From: DTU018 sp029550685
GTDB lineage: Bacteria > Bacillota > Syntrophomonadia > Syntrophomonadales > Syntrophomonadaceae
Length of the DNA stretch: 14,035 nt
Assembly (NCBI GenBank): GCA_035412805.1
Contig: DAONVO010000058.1
Location: 1 to 14,035, forward strand
Direction of reading: 5' to 3'
The notes below the pieces were generated by a model. The model had not been told where the DNA came from and made no database searches. It saw nothing but the letters and a program-made list of their open reading frames with translations. This document shows positions 7,117 to 14,034 of this stretch, one piece after another. Every line of letters starts with the position of its first letter. The stretch's first letter is position 1. The position numbers and the translations under genes were made by a program.

Positions 7117-8294
7117 TGAGTGCACGCCAAGATATAAGACATGCATTAAAAGGCTACCAGGACATAAAAAGAGAGATGGAAATCTGCCAGAAGTATGGCC
7201 AGGATTACCGGAATCAAAAAGGTCTGAAAGCGACGATAATTGACCGGCTCCATCCCCGGCAACTGGAACTGACCGTCTCGGAGATCATTACTGAAAATGA
7301 TAATACCAAAACCCTGCGTTTAACGGCCAGCGGGCGTGCCCTGCCTGCATTCCTGCCGGGTCAATACTTGAGCGTGTCCGTGCAGATTGACGGGGTTCGA
7401 ACCAGCCGTCCCTACAGTATATCCTCCTCACCTACGCAAACCGCCTATTATGATCTAACCGTGGGACGAGTGAAAGATGGTTTTGTTTCCAACTACCTTT
7501 TAGATGAGGTAAAGGTGGGAGATACCTTCACCACCAGCGGGCCCTTAGGTAATTTCTACTACAATCCTCTCTTCCATGGCAGAAAGCTGGTGTTTTTGGC
7601 CGGCGGCACGGGAATTACTCCTTTTATGAGTATGATTCGCACCTTTACTGATCAAAACCTTGATCTGGATATTCTTTTGCTCTACGGCTGTCGCAGTGTT
7701 AAAGATGCCTTATTCTTGCCGGAACTGGCGCAGCGGGTGGAGCGGCATCCTAATTTCAGATTTGAACTGGTTCTTTCCGAACCCGATAGTAATGATCAGG
7801 GCCGCAGGGGACTTATCGATGCCAATCTTATCAAAGAATTGGTAGACGATATCGCGGGAACAACTTTCTATATATGCGGTCCCTCGGCTATGCAGAAGTT
7901 CTGCACCAGCCAGTTGGAATCTCTGGGAGTGAAACGCCGGGCTATCCGTCGTGAGGCTTTTACCGCTCCGGGCGATGTCTTTGACGATCCCGCCTGGCCA
8001 CAGGACGTGTCTGCCGATCAACCGGTTACCCTGTACGTGCAACACCCCAGCGGAGAGACAGTTACTATCAAAACCCGGGTAGGTGAACCGGTCCTGACTA
8101 CATTGGAGAAGGCAGGCCTAATTGTTCCCAGCGCTTGCCGCACCGGGGAATGCAGCATGTGCCGGGTCAAGATGACCGCCGGGGAGGTTTTCCAGCCCAG
8201 CAGTGCTCTAGTGCGCCAGTCCGATCGTTTACTGGGCTATATTCATACCTGCCGGGCCTATCCGTTGTCTGATTTAACTCTGGTTATCCAATGA
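7116..8294 (+). CDS. FAD/NAD(P)-binding oxidoreductase with C-terminal 2Fe-2S ferredoxin domain
   Basis: A 392-aa electron-transfer protein of the phthalate-dioxygenase-reductase/PaaE/Hcr type. Order: an unusual charged N-terminal extension (1-50), ferredoxin-reductase FAD domain (about 51-155) with RPYS (98-101), NAD(P) domain (about 157-280) with GGTGITP (163-169) and CGPSAM (254-259), and a plant-type 2Fe-2S domain (about 303-392) with C341, C346, C349 and C379 in the normal CX4CX2C...C arrangement. It should take hydride from NAD(P)H and pass single electrons on, or run in reverse. Classical relatives serve oxygenases, but no oxygenase is encoded here; the flavoprotein just upstream is the natural partner. 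Start ATG 7116 overlaps the upstream stop by one base and has GGGGAGGG a few bases before it. Confidence 0.92.
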   Translation: MSARQDIRHALKGYQDIKREMEICQKYGQDYRNQKGLKATIIDRLHPRQLELTVSEIITENDNTKTLRLTASGRALPAFLPGQYLSVSVQIDGVRTSRPYSISSSPTQTAYYDLTVGRVKDGFVSNYLLDEVKVGDTFTTSGPLGNFYYNPLFHGRKLVFLAGGTGITPFMSMIRTFTDQNLDLDILLLYGCRSVKDALFLPELAQRVERHPNFRFELVLSEPDSNDQGRRGLIDANLIKELVDDIAGTTFYICGPSAMQKFCTSQLESLGVKRRAIRREAFTAPGDVFDDPAWPQDVSADQPVTLYVQHPSGETVTIKTRVGEPVLTTLEKAGLIVPSACRTGECSMCRVKMTAGEVFQPSSALVRQSDRLLGYIHTCRAYPLSDLTLVIQ

Positions 8295-8312
8295 TTGAAA
8301 GGGGAGACTACT

Positions 8313-9095
8313 ATGGAATTCTCATCTAATGTTGCTTACGAAGTGGTTGATAACATCGGCATTATCAGCCTGACCGATCCCAAAGGTTACAACTTTTTTA
8401 CCTGGGAACTCATCGACGATATCGGCCGTATCCAAGAAGAAATCGCGCAGGATACTTCTTTAAGAGCCGTGATTATTCAGAGCAAAGGCAAGCATTTTTC
8501 GGCCGGCATCCACTTTTCCAGTCTGGGTATCTTGAATTCTCAGCTGGTAATGGAGAAGCTGTTTCGCAACCAGCGCATCTACTCCTTCTGGCAGGAAATA
8601 GGGATTCCCGTAATAGCTGCAGTAAATGGATTATGTTTCGGTATCGCCACCGAATTAATATTAGCCTGCGACATCCGCATCGCCGCTGAAGACAGTGAAT
8701 TCGCCATTCAGGAGGTGCGGTTTGGCCTATCCCCGGATCATGGCGGTACCACTCGCTTAACCCAGCTGGTGGGTATCGGTCAGGCTAAGCGCATGATAAT
8801 GAACTGTGAACAGATCAAGGCTGATGAAGCTCTGCGTATTGGCCTGGTGGAAGTAGTGGTAAAACCTGAAGAAGTCCGCGATTATGCATTCAAAATGGCT
8901 AAAAATATGTGCAACTTCCCCCCAGCCGGTCTGCGCTTCGCCAAGTTGGGCATCAACCTGGCCAATGAAAGCAGTGTAGCGGCCGGACTATTCTTCGAAC
9001 AAGCCCAGGCCACCTACTGCTGTGGAACAGAAGACCAGAAAGAAGCCTTACAGGCCTTTATCGAGAAGCGTCCCCCGGTATTCAAAAATCGTTAA
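8313..9095 (+). CDS. Enoyl-CoA hydratase/isomerase (crotonase family), dienoyl-CoA isomerase-like residues
   Basis: A 260-aa crotonase. Seen: oxyanion loop KHFSAGIHF (60-68), NGLCFGIATELILACDIRIA (105-124) with E114 at the first catalytic position, and FAIQEVRFGLSPDHGGTTRL (130-149) with E134 at the second. D142 lies eight residues after E134, the spacing of the acidic pair in delta3,5-delta2,4-dienoyl-CoA isomerase, and E114 lies twenty before it. So hydratase and double-bond isomerase roles are both possible. The C-terminus ends at EALQAFIEKRPPVF, as usual. ATG 8313 is chosen because AAAGGGGAG (8298-8306) lies 6 nt upstream; a TTG at 8295 in frame would overlap that site. It follows the reductase stop by 18 nt, so it is in the same operon. 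It keeps both glutamates that the crotonase at 2457-3308 lacks, so the two are not duplicates in function. Confidence 0.92.
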   Translation: MEFSSNVAYEVVDNIGIISLTDPKGYNFFTWELIDDIGRIQEEIAQDTSLRAVIIQSKGKHFSAGIHFSSLGILNSQLVMEKLFRNQRIYSFWQEIGIPVIAAVNGLCFGIATELILACDIRIAAEDSEFAIQEVRFGLSPDHGGTTRLTQLVGIGQAKRMIMNCEQIKADEALRIGLVEVVVKPEEVRDYAFKMAKNMCNFPPAGLRFAKLGINLANESSVAAGLFFEQAQATYCCGTEDQKEALQAFIEKRPPVFKNR

Positions 9096-9124
9096 CAACC
9101 ATACAGCAATAAAGGAGGAATTAA

Positions 9125-10096
9125 ATGAAGACCAGGATCACGGAACTGTTTGGAATTAAATATCCCATTATCTGCGGCGGAATGCTGTGGCTTTCCACAC
9201 CTACTCTGTGCGCAGCTATATCCAATGCCGGCGGTTTAGGCAACATAACCGCAGCTAACTACGACACCGGCGAGGAGCTCCGGGCAGCTATCAAGGAAGC
9301 CAGGAAACTGACGGACAAACCTATTGGAGTCAATATCACCCTGTTGCCCTCTTTCAGAATCACTGAGGAAACTTATGACGACTATTTCCGGGTCTGCTGC
9401 GAGGAAAAAGTTACCGCTATCGAGGTTTCCGGTAAGCCAGCCACCAAATACATTGATATGGTACATGAAGCCGGAGTCAAAATCATGCACAAGGTTGGGG
9501 CCGTACGACATGCTCGCAACATAGAGAAATTCGGCTATGATGCGGTGATTGCCGCTGGCATCGAAGAAGGCGGGCATCCCCTAAACGATGATGTAACCAC
9601 TATGGTCCTTACCCCTAGAATCGCAGAATCGGTATCTATCCCGGTCATAACCACCGGCGGAATTGCTGACGGCCGCGGACTGGCGGCAGCACTGGCCCTG
9701 GGAGCAGAAGGAGTGTTGATGGCTACCCGGTTTATAGCTACCAAGGAATGTGAAATTCATGAAAACTTCCGGAAGGAGCTGATCAATCGCCAGGAACAGG
9801 ATACTACTCTTATCAACAAAAGCATTAACCTGCAGGGAAGAGCCCTGAAAAATGATACCGTTGCCAAAATCCTGGAGATAGAAAGCAAAGGAGGTGGGCT
9901 GAGCGAATTAGCTCCATATATTACAGGGCAAAGGATGAAAGAAGCCTATAAGACCGGAGATGTGAATTATGCAGCTTTTATGGTGGGGCAGAGCGTTGGT
10001 TTAATCCACGATGTAGTGAGCTGCCAGGAGCTGCTGGACCGAATGGTAAAAGAGGCTGAGGAAATCCTGGCTAAAAACCTGGCCAGATTTAAGTAA
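9125..10096 (+). CDS. Nitronate monooxygenase / FabK-like FMN enzyme
   Basis: A 323-aa TIM-barrel flavoprotein of the 2-nitropropane dioxygenase superfamily. Seen: an N-terminal KTRITELFGIKYPIICGGM (2-20), SNAGGLGNITA (33-43), GVNITLL (68-74), EEGGHPL (147-153) with H151 at the catalytic histidine position, the FMN phosphate segments TTGGIADGRGLAAAL (176-190) and GAEGVLMATRF (193-203). The family includes true nitronate monooxygenases and the enoyl-ACP reductase FabK. In a CoA-ester operon of an anaerobe, an enoyl-thioester reductase or a related redox role is as likely as nitronate oxidation. ATG with AAAGGAGG just upstream, 29 nt after the crotonase gene, hence same operon. A 210-bp gap with a palindromic repeat follows. 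Confidence 0.9.
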   Translation: MKTRITELFGIKYPIICGGMLWLSTPTLCAAISNAGGLGNITAANYDTGEELRAAIKEARKLTDKPIGVNITLLPSFRITEETYDDYFRVCCEEKVTAIEVSGKPATKYIDMVHEAGVKIMHKVGAVRHARNIEKFGYDAVIAAGIEEGGHPLNDDVTTMVLTPRIAESVSIPVITTGGIADGRGLAAALALGAEGVLMATRFIATKECEIHENFRKELINRQEQDTTLINKSINLQGRALKNDTVAKILEIESKGGGLSELAPYITGQRMKEAYKTGDVNYAAFMVGQSVGLIHDVVSCQELLDRMVKEAEEILAKNLARFK

Positions 10097-10103
10097 GCCA
10101 TCC

Positions 10104-10204
10104 AATGTGTCATTGCGAGCGCGCAGCAAGTGGCAATCTCTATGTCAAACTAACGGTTTGAGTTAACATATCGCTCATCGCTGCTCTCCTAGCAAAGACA
10201 CATT
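10104..10204. repeat. 101-bp palindromic double copy of a dispersed intergenic repeat
   Basis: The ends are perfect inverted repeats, AATGTGTC (10104-10111) and GACACATT (10197-10204). Inside, a plus-oriented arm beginning TGTCATTGCGAGCG and a minus-oriented arm are diverged inverse copies. The complement of the right arm contains TGTTAACTCAAACCGT, which recurs exactly at 12077-12092. The form resembles REP/BIME-like elements. As RNA it would form a long imperfect hairpin between the NMO-like gene and the ligase gene, and may dampen read-through. The rest of the gap (10205-10306) holds only the ligase ribosome site (AGGGGG, 10293-10298) and no clear promoter. Confidence 0.75.
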
Positions 10205-10306
10205 TAAGATGGTTCAATAATCCCAACGATTTAATTCCTGCCACCACTTTCAGCATGGGGTGGGAATATTGAAATAATCCATTTATTATATAAGGGGGTT
10301 AACTAA

Positions 10307-11965
10307 ATGGAAGAATACTTAAAAGAATTTGAAGCTGATGCAGCAAAATGGCGGCATACCTGGGAATCACGTTTGGACAAAGAGAACCCTGTTCACTATG
10401 ATTATCCATCTGAACCACCCAAATGGTGGTTCAACAAGTGGGCCGAAGAACAGCCTGACAAACCCTATTTATTGATGGGTGACCTGGTTCTGACCTATGG
10501 AGTATGCAACGACATGAGCCGCCGCATTGCCAACGCCCTGCTGGATTTGGGAGTAAAAAAGGGTGACCGGGTAGCGGTCATGGCACCCAACGTCCCTCAA
10601 TACGTTTTGGCTGTGCAGGCATTATTCAAAACCGGTATGATCGAGGTACCTACCAACCCGCTATACACTGTACCGGAACTGGCTCACCAGTTCGCTGACA
10701 GCGGCACGGAAACCGTTATCGTCATGGCTCCATTCGCTTCCAAAGCCATCGAATTATTAAAAGATCCCAATTCCCCAGTCAAAAGAGTCATCTATTTCCA
10801 GGTTCCCAGCGTGCAAATAGAAGTGGAATCTGGTGAAGGAATCTACGACTTGAATGAACTTATTGCCAAGGCCAGCAATGCCGAACCGGATATTGAAGTT
10901 ACCGGTGATGATATTTGCCGGCTGCAGTATACCGGCGGTACTACCGGTGTACCCAAAGGATGCGTCCTGACCAATTTTATGGTAATGACCCAGGCCATTC
11001 GAACCTCCACCATCAGTTCCAGAGGTTTCACCATCGTTTCCAAGGAAGATTACCGGACCTTGGCTGCTATCCCCTTAAACCATGTCTATGGCTACAACTT
11101 CAATATCGGTGTCGACCTTTATACCGGCGGCAGCATGGTACTGGTGGCCCAACCCACTGCCGACAACTTGCTGGCAGCAATTCAGAAAAACAAACCAACC
11201 ATTTTTGCTGCGGTTCCCGCTATGCTTATAGGCTTGATAAACCATCCCGATATAGCCAAGGCTGATATAAGCTCTCTGAAAGGTATGTTCTGCGGCTCTG
11301 CTGCCCTGGCGGTAGAAACCCTGAAAGAATTCGAACGCCTCACCGGCGGATATATCATCGAAGGTTACGGTCTGTCAGAAACCTTGAACATTATTACCGC
11401 CAATGCCTTTAATGTCCGCAAATACGGCAGTGTCGGTCTGGTATGGCCTGATACAGACATAGTTATTGTAGACGTGGAAACCGGCACCAAGGTAATGCCA
11501 CGAGGCGAATTAGGTGAAATTGTATGCCGCGGTCCCCAGGTTATAAAAGAATACTGGCAGAACCCCGAAGAAACCGCCAAAGCCATCCGGGGCGAATGGC
11601 TCTATACCGGTGACATCGGGTACATTGATGAAGAAGGCTTTGTTTTCATCGTGGATCGTAAGAAAGATATGATTATCTGCAGCGGCTTCAATGTATATCC
11701 TCGCGATGTGGAGGAAGTCCTGTTTGCCCATCCCAAGATTTTAGAAGCCTGTGTAATAGGAGTACCTGATCCCAAACGCGGTGAAACCGTAAAAGCCTTT
11801 GTAGTGGTGAAACCGGGCGAGACCCTGACCACTGAAGACATCATTGCCCACTGCCGTCAAAGCCTGGCTCCCTACAAAGTACCCACCATTGTAGAGTTCC
11901 TGGATGCCCTGCCCAGAACGGCTGTAGGCAAACCCGACAAAAAAGCCCTGAAAGAAAGAGGATAA
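10307..11965 (+). CDS. AMP-forming acyl-CoA synthetase/ligase
   Basis: A 552-aa member of the adenylate-forming (ANL) superfamily, activating a carboxylic acid to an acyl-AMP and then to the CoA ester. Motifs in order: P-loop YTGGTTGVPKG (208-218), EGYGLSET (352-359), YTGDIGYIDEEGFVFIVDRKKDMI (433-456) with D436 for the ribose hydroxyls and R451, the hinge region, and LPRTAVGKPDKKAL (535-548) with K542 as the adenylation lysine. Length and motif order match medium/long-chain and aryl-CoA ligases; the acid cannot be told from sequence. ATG is preceded by AGGGGG. It lies 210 bp after the NMO-like gene on the same strand and is followed by a strong terminator, so it is either the last gene of the sigma-54 operon or has its own promoter. 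It would supply the CoA ester used by the crotonases. Confidence 0.95.
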   Translation: MEEYLKEFEADAAKWRHTWESRLDKENPVHYDYPSEPPKWWFNKWAEEQPDKPYLLMGDLVLTYGVCNDMSRRIANALLDLGVKKGDRVAVMAPNVPQYVLAVQALFKTGMIEVPTNPLYTVPELAHQFADSGTETVIVMAPFASKAIELLKDPNSPVKRVIYFQVPSVQIEVESGEGIYDLNELIAKASNAEPDIEVTGDDICRLQYTGGTTGVPKGCVLTNFMVMTQAIRTSTISSRGFTIVSKEDYRTLAAIPLNHVYGYNFNIGVDLYTGGSMVLVAQPTADNLLAAIQKNKPTIFAAVPAMLIGLINHPDIAKADISSLKGMFCGSAALAVETLKEFERLTGGYIIEGYGLSETLNIITANAFNVRKYGSVGLVWPDTDIVIVDVETGTKVMPRGELGEIVCRGPQVIKEYWQNPEETAKAIRGEWLYTGDIGYIDEEGFVFIVDRKKDMIICSGFNVYPRDVEEVLFAHPKILEACVIGVPDPKRGETVKAFVVVKPGETLTTEDIIAHCRQSLAPYKVPTIVEFLDALPRTAVGKPDKKALKERG

Positions 11966-12001
11966 AACATAGGATATTAAATAAGGATTTAGCAGCAGAA
12001 T

Positions 12002-12033
12002 AGGGCGGTGGGAATTGTCCCGCCGCCCTGTTT
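12002..12033 (+). terminator. Rho-independent terminator after the acyl-CoA ligase gene
   Basis: AGGGCGGTGGGA (12002-12013) pairs with TCCCGCCGCCCT (12018-12029), a 12-bp GC-rich stem with one U-G wobble and an ATTG loop, followed by GTTTGCTC. It lies 36 nt after the ligase stop. The T-tract is short but the stem is very strong. It ends the plus-strand cluster. Confidence 0.82.
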
Positions 12034-12040
12034 GCTCTAG

Positions 12041-12095
12041 TGCGTCTTCGCGAGGAGCGTTAGCGATGCGGTGATCTGTTAACTCAAACCGTAAA
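12041..12095 (+). repeat. Single copy of the dispersed intergenic repeat
   Basis: It begins TGCGTCTTCGCGAGGAGCG and ends TGTTAACTCAAACCGT. It aligns along about 55 nt with the complement of the right arm at 10204-10150, with scattered mismatches in the first half and an identical 16-base 3' block (12077-12092). It overlaps the last codons and the stop of the minus-strand ATPase gene (12079-12095). Confidence 0.7.
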
Positions 12096-13521
12096 TGACA
12101 CCCAAAAGATACATAAAAGCGAAAGCCGGTATCTTGATAATCGGCTTGTCTGTTTCAAATGGAACCACACCGTAATCGTCCGGCCGTTTGGTAACCATTA
12201 TAGCGCTTATGGTATCATCCCTGTTGGCCAGTTTAACGATGGCTTCAGCAGGTCCTATTGAATAATCTTCTCGGTGTTTAATTTCGATAAGGATTTGCCC
12301 CTGGGGAAGCGTAATCACGATATCAACTTCCTTATCGCTTTTCGAATCCCTGTAGTATCCAATTTTAGCCCATGTATTACTGTAGTAGGATACAATATGC
12401 TTGAATGCTATCGTTTCAATGATGGTACCCATCTCGTCGGGATCCGCCAATACCTTTTCGTCCAGCATAAGTACAGCATTTCTTAGAGCGACGTCGGTAA
12501 CATACACTTTAGGTTTACCTCTTAAGACCTTCTTTCCTTCAATATTTACAGGCTGGCTTATGTAAATAAGGTTGGCCTGCTCTAAAATAGCCAGGTAATT
12601 GGTCACGGTTGGCCTGGATATACCCAATTCTTTCGATACGGTTTCCTGATTGACAATTCCTCCGCTATGCAGGCAAAGGTATAGGAATAGCTTTTCTAAA
12701 TCCATTACATTGCGAGTTCCAAAAAGTGCGGTTAGATCCCTCTTTAACACCTTGTCTGCTACATCTTCCCGTAAAATCCTTTGTGCATATATCATATCAT
12801 CCGATAAAACCAACTCCGGAAAGCCGCCAACCAAAAGGTAACGCTGAAAATACTTTTGAATTCCTGATAAACTAACCACCAGGTTAGTCATTTCTTTTGC
12901 CCCCAATTGATGTATGGTTGCGGGGTCAAAATTCACCGGTAGCTCTGGCTTTTGAACCTGGATAAAATCCAGGTATTCATAAAATGACAAGGTCGGAATT
13001 TTGATAGTGACCCAGCGGCCCACGCCGCTTTCAATTCCTTTAGCTTCAACTAAGGGGCTGGCAGAGCCGGTAACCATGATTCTATAATTGGGGTTCTGAT
13101 CATAAAGGGTCTTGAGCCAGGTATCCCAATCTTGCGCATATTGAATCTCATCAAAGAAAAGGAAAATATCATCTTCTGTATTTCCCGCAATCGTTTCCAT
13201 AAACAAGGTAACAACATCTGATATAGTAAAAAACTTCAACAATGGGTGATCAAAAGATACATACAAAACATTTCTGTGCGAAACACCTTTGGTCAATAAA
13301 TCAGCAATACACTGATAAGCCAAAGTGGTTTTCCCTACTCGCCTTGCTCCTGAAAGAAAGACTATTCTTCTAAGCGTTTTATGAAGCAGCTTTTTAGAAA
13401 TATCGTAAAAAGCACTGCGCCGTATAGGTTTATCAAGGTTTATAGGAACTCGACCGGTTGTCCACCAGGGATTATACCCTATAAGGACGTTCAGCAATTG
13501 CTCTCTTTCCAAGAAAGCCAT
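12079..13521 (-). CDS. AAA ATPase with C-terminal DUF4143 domain
   Basis: A 480-aa P-loop protein. An N-terminal linker (1-50) is followed by an AAA domain: Walker A GARRVGKT (58-65), Walker B IFLFFDE (119-125) with D124/E125, and MVTGSAS (149-155) as sensor. A winged-helix-like segment spans about 288-325 (VSKELGISRPTVTNYLAILEQ, 295-315). The C-terminal part is DUF4143-like with EVD (398-400) and EIK (413-415), a PD-(D/E)XK-nuclease-like arrangement. Such proteins are common and often variable in number; their function is poorly known, with a mobile or defence-related role often suspected. ATG 13521 is chosen because GGAGGT lies 6 nt upstream (13528-13533); a longer frame to 13548 lacks a ribosome site. 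It is convergent with the ligase gene and unrelated to it. The last residues, YGLS, and the stop are encoded by a dispersed repeat, so the natural C-terminus may have been altered. Confidence 0.9.
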   Translation of the reverse strand: MAFLEREQLLNVLIGYNPWWTTGRVPINLDKPIRRSAFYDISKKLLHKTLRRIVFLSGARRVGKTTLAYQCIADLLTKGVSHRNVLYVSFDHPLLKFFTISDVVTLFMETIAGNTEDDIFLFFDEIQYAQDWDTWLKTLYDQNPNYRIMVTGSASPLVEAKGIESGVGRWVTIKIPTLSFYEYLDFIQVQKPELPVNFDPATIHQLGAKEMTNLVVSLSGIQKYFQRYLLVGGFPELVLSDDMIYAQRILREDVADKVLKRDLTALFGTRNVMDLEKLFLYLCLHSGGIVNQETVSKELGISRPTVTNYLAILEQANLIYISQPVNIEGKKVLRGKPKVYVTDVALRNAVLMLDEKVLADPDEMGTIIETIAFKHIVSYYSNTWAKIGYYRDSKSDKEVDIVITLPQGQILIEIKHREDYSIGPAEAIVKLANRDDTISAIMVTKRPDDYGVVPFETDKPIIKIPAFAFMYLLGVIYGLS

Positions 13522-13561
13522 CTTATTACCTCCATAAATTAGAAACAAATTTTATATTAAA

Positions 13562-13574
13562 ACAGTAATACTGT
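13562..13574. promoter_or_regulatory. 13-bp perfect palindrome upstream of the ATPase gene
   Basis: ACAGTA-A-TACTGT is a perfect dyad in an AT-rich region about 40 bp before the ATPase start. On the minus strand it lies between a possible -35 (TTTACA) and a -10-like TATAAA that are only 15 bp apart. An operator is possible; the regulator is unknown and could be the ATPase itself through its winged helix. Confidence 0.35.
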
Positions 13575-13599
13575 AAAATATACTTTATATTATTTACAC

Positions 13600-13917
13600 A
13601 TTTTCGTAAAGTATGCCCTTCTTTTATGCATATGCCGGTTTTTTAGAGCCGCCTGTTCAGTAGCCACCGAGCCACTTGTCCGGCTTTAGAAAGCCAGGGT
13701 TCCGGTTAAGAGAGCCATGATGTTTATTTAACCTGGGATTTATGCCAGAAGGAATGAATATCCTTCCGGCTCAAACCCCCATGATGACAGTGGCCATCAG
13801 ATTATAGAAGCAAGGAGATAAAATGTCCCAAAATGCTAACAGGCATCAGCCTATTACTAGCCACTGTTGAGCTTTACGGGCAAATTTATAGGCCTGAGCT
13901 AATAAAGGCCTTACCCA
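13600..13917. other. Non-coding region rich in inverted repeats
   Basis: No convincing protein gene is seen. Pairings include GGCTT-TAGA-AAGCC (in 13680-13695), GCC-GAAGGA/TCCTTC-GGC (about 13744-13770, one mismatch), ACAGTGGC (13787-13794) with GCCACTGT (13860-13867), AGGC-ATCA-GCCT (in 13840-13852) and GGCCT/AGGCC (in 13890-13911). The density suggests a folded RNA or remnants of a mobile element. I could not match it to any riboswitch or RNA family I know. Confidence 0.35.
13823..13870 (+). CDS. Possible 15-codon peptide with good ribosome site
   Basis: ATG at 13823 is preceded by AAGGAG with a 5-nt spacer and reads MSQNANRHQPITSHC before TGA. The peptide matches nothing I recognise. It sits within the inverted-repeat-rich stretch, so a leader peptide is possible. 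Chance occurrence is also quite possible. Confidence 0.2.
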   Translation: MSQNANRHQPITSHC

Positions 13918-13947
13918 TAAAAAAAGCGAGGGCTTGTAACCCTCGCT
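13918..13947 (-). terminator. Rho-independent terminator, minus strand
   Basis: On the minus strand AGCGAGGG (13947-13940), loop TTACAAG and CCCTCGCT (13932-13925) form a perfect 8-bp stem, followed by a T-run ending at 13919. It would stop a leftward transcript that enters from beyond the right edge. Confidence 0.82.
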
Positions 13948-13989
13948 ACAGAGTGTCAAAAAGTATATTAGTGGTTTTGCGTTCGAATC

Positions 13990-14034
13990 GAGTAGGGTGC
14001 AGCTGCAGTAGCTTGCTGCAGCAACATCCCTCTC
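13990..14034. repeat. Imperfect inverted repeat at the right edge
   Basis: GCTGCAG (14002-14008) pairs with CTGCAGC (14016-14022) around TAGCTTG. Outer bases (AGGG near 13994-13997 with the TCCCT near 14027-14031) extend the stem with bulges. It lies just before the minus-strand terminator and may be the 3' untranslated part of a gene outside the window or an end of a mobile element. Confidence 0.4.

Noticed and set aside
13640..13730. Riboswitch (guanidine-I, Moco or c-di-GMP) suggested by GGGTTCCGG and flanking stems
   Set aside because: The remaining conserved blocks of these classes are not visible, so only an unassigned structured region is reported.
13970..14000. tRNA T-arm suggested by GTTCGAATC
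   Set aside because: The flanking bases do not form a five-pair stem, and no acceptor, D or anticodon arm can be drawn.
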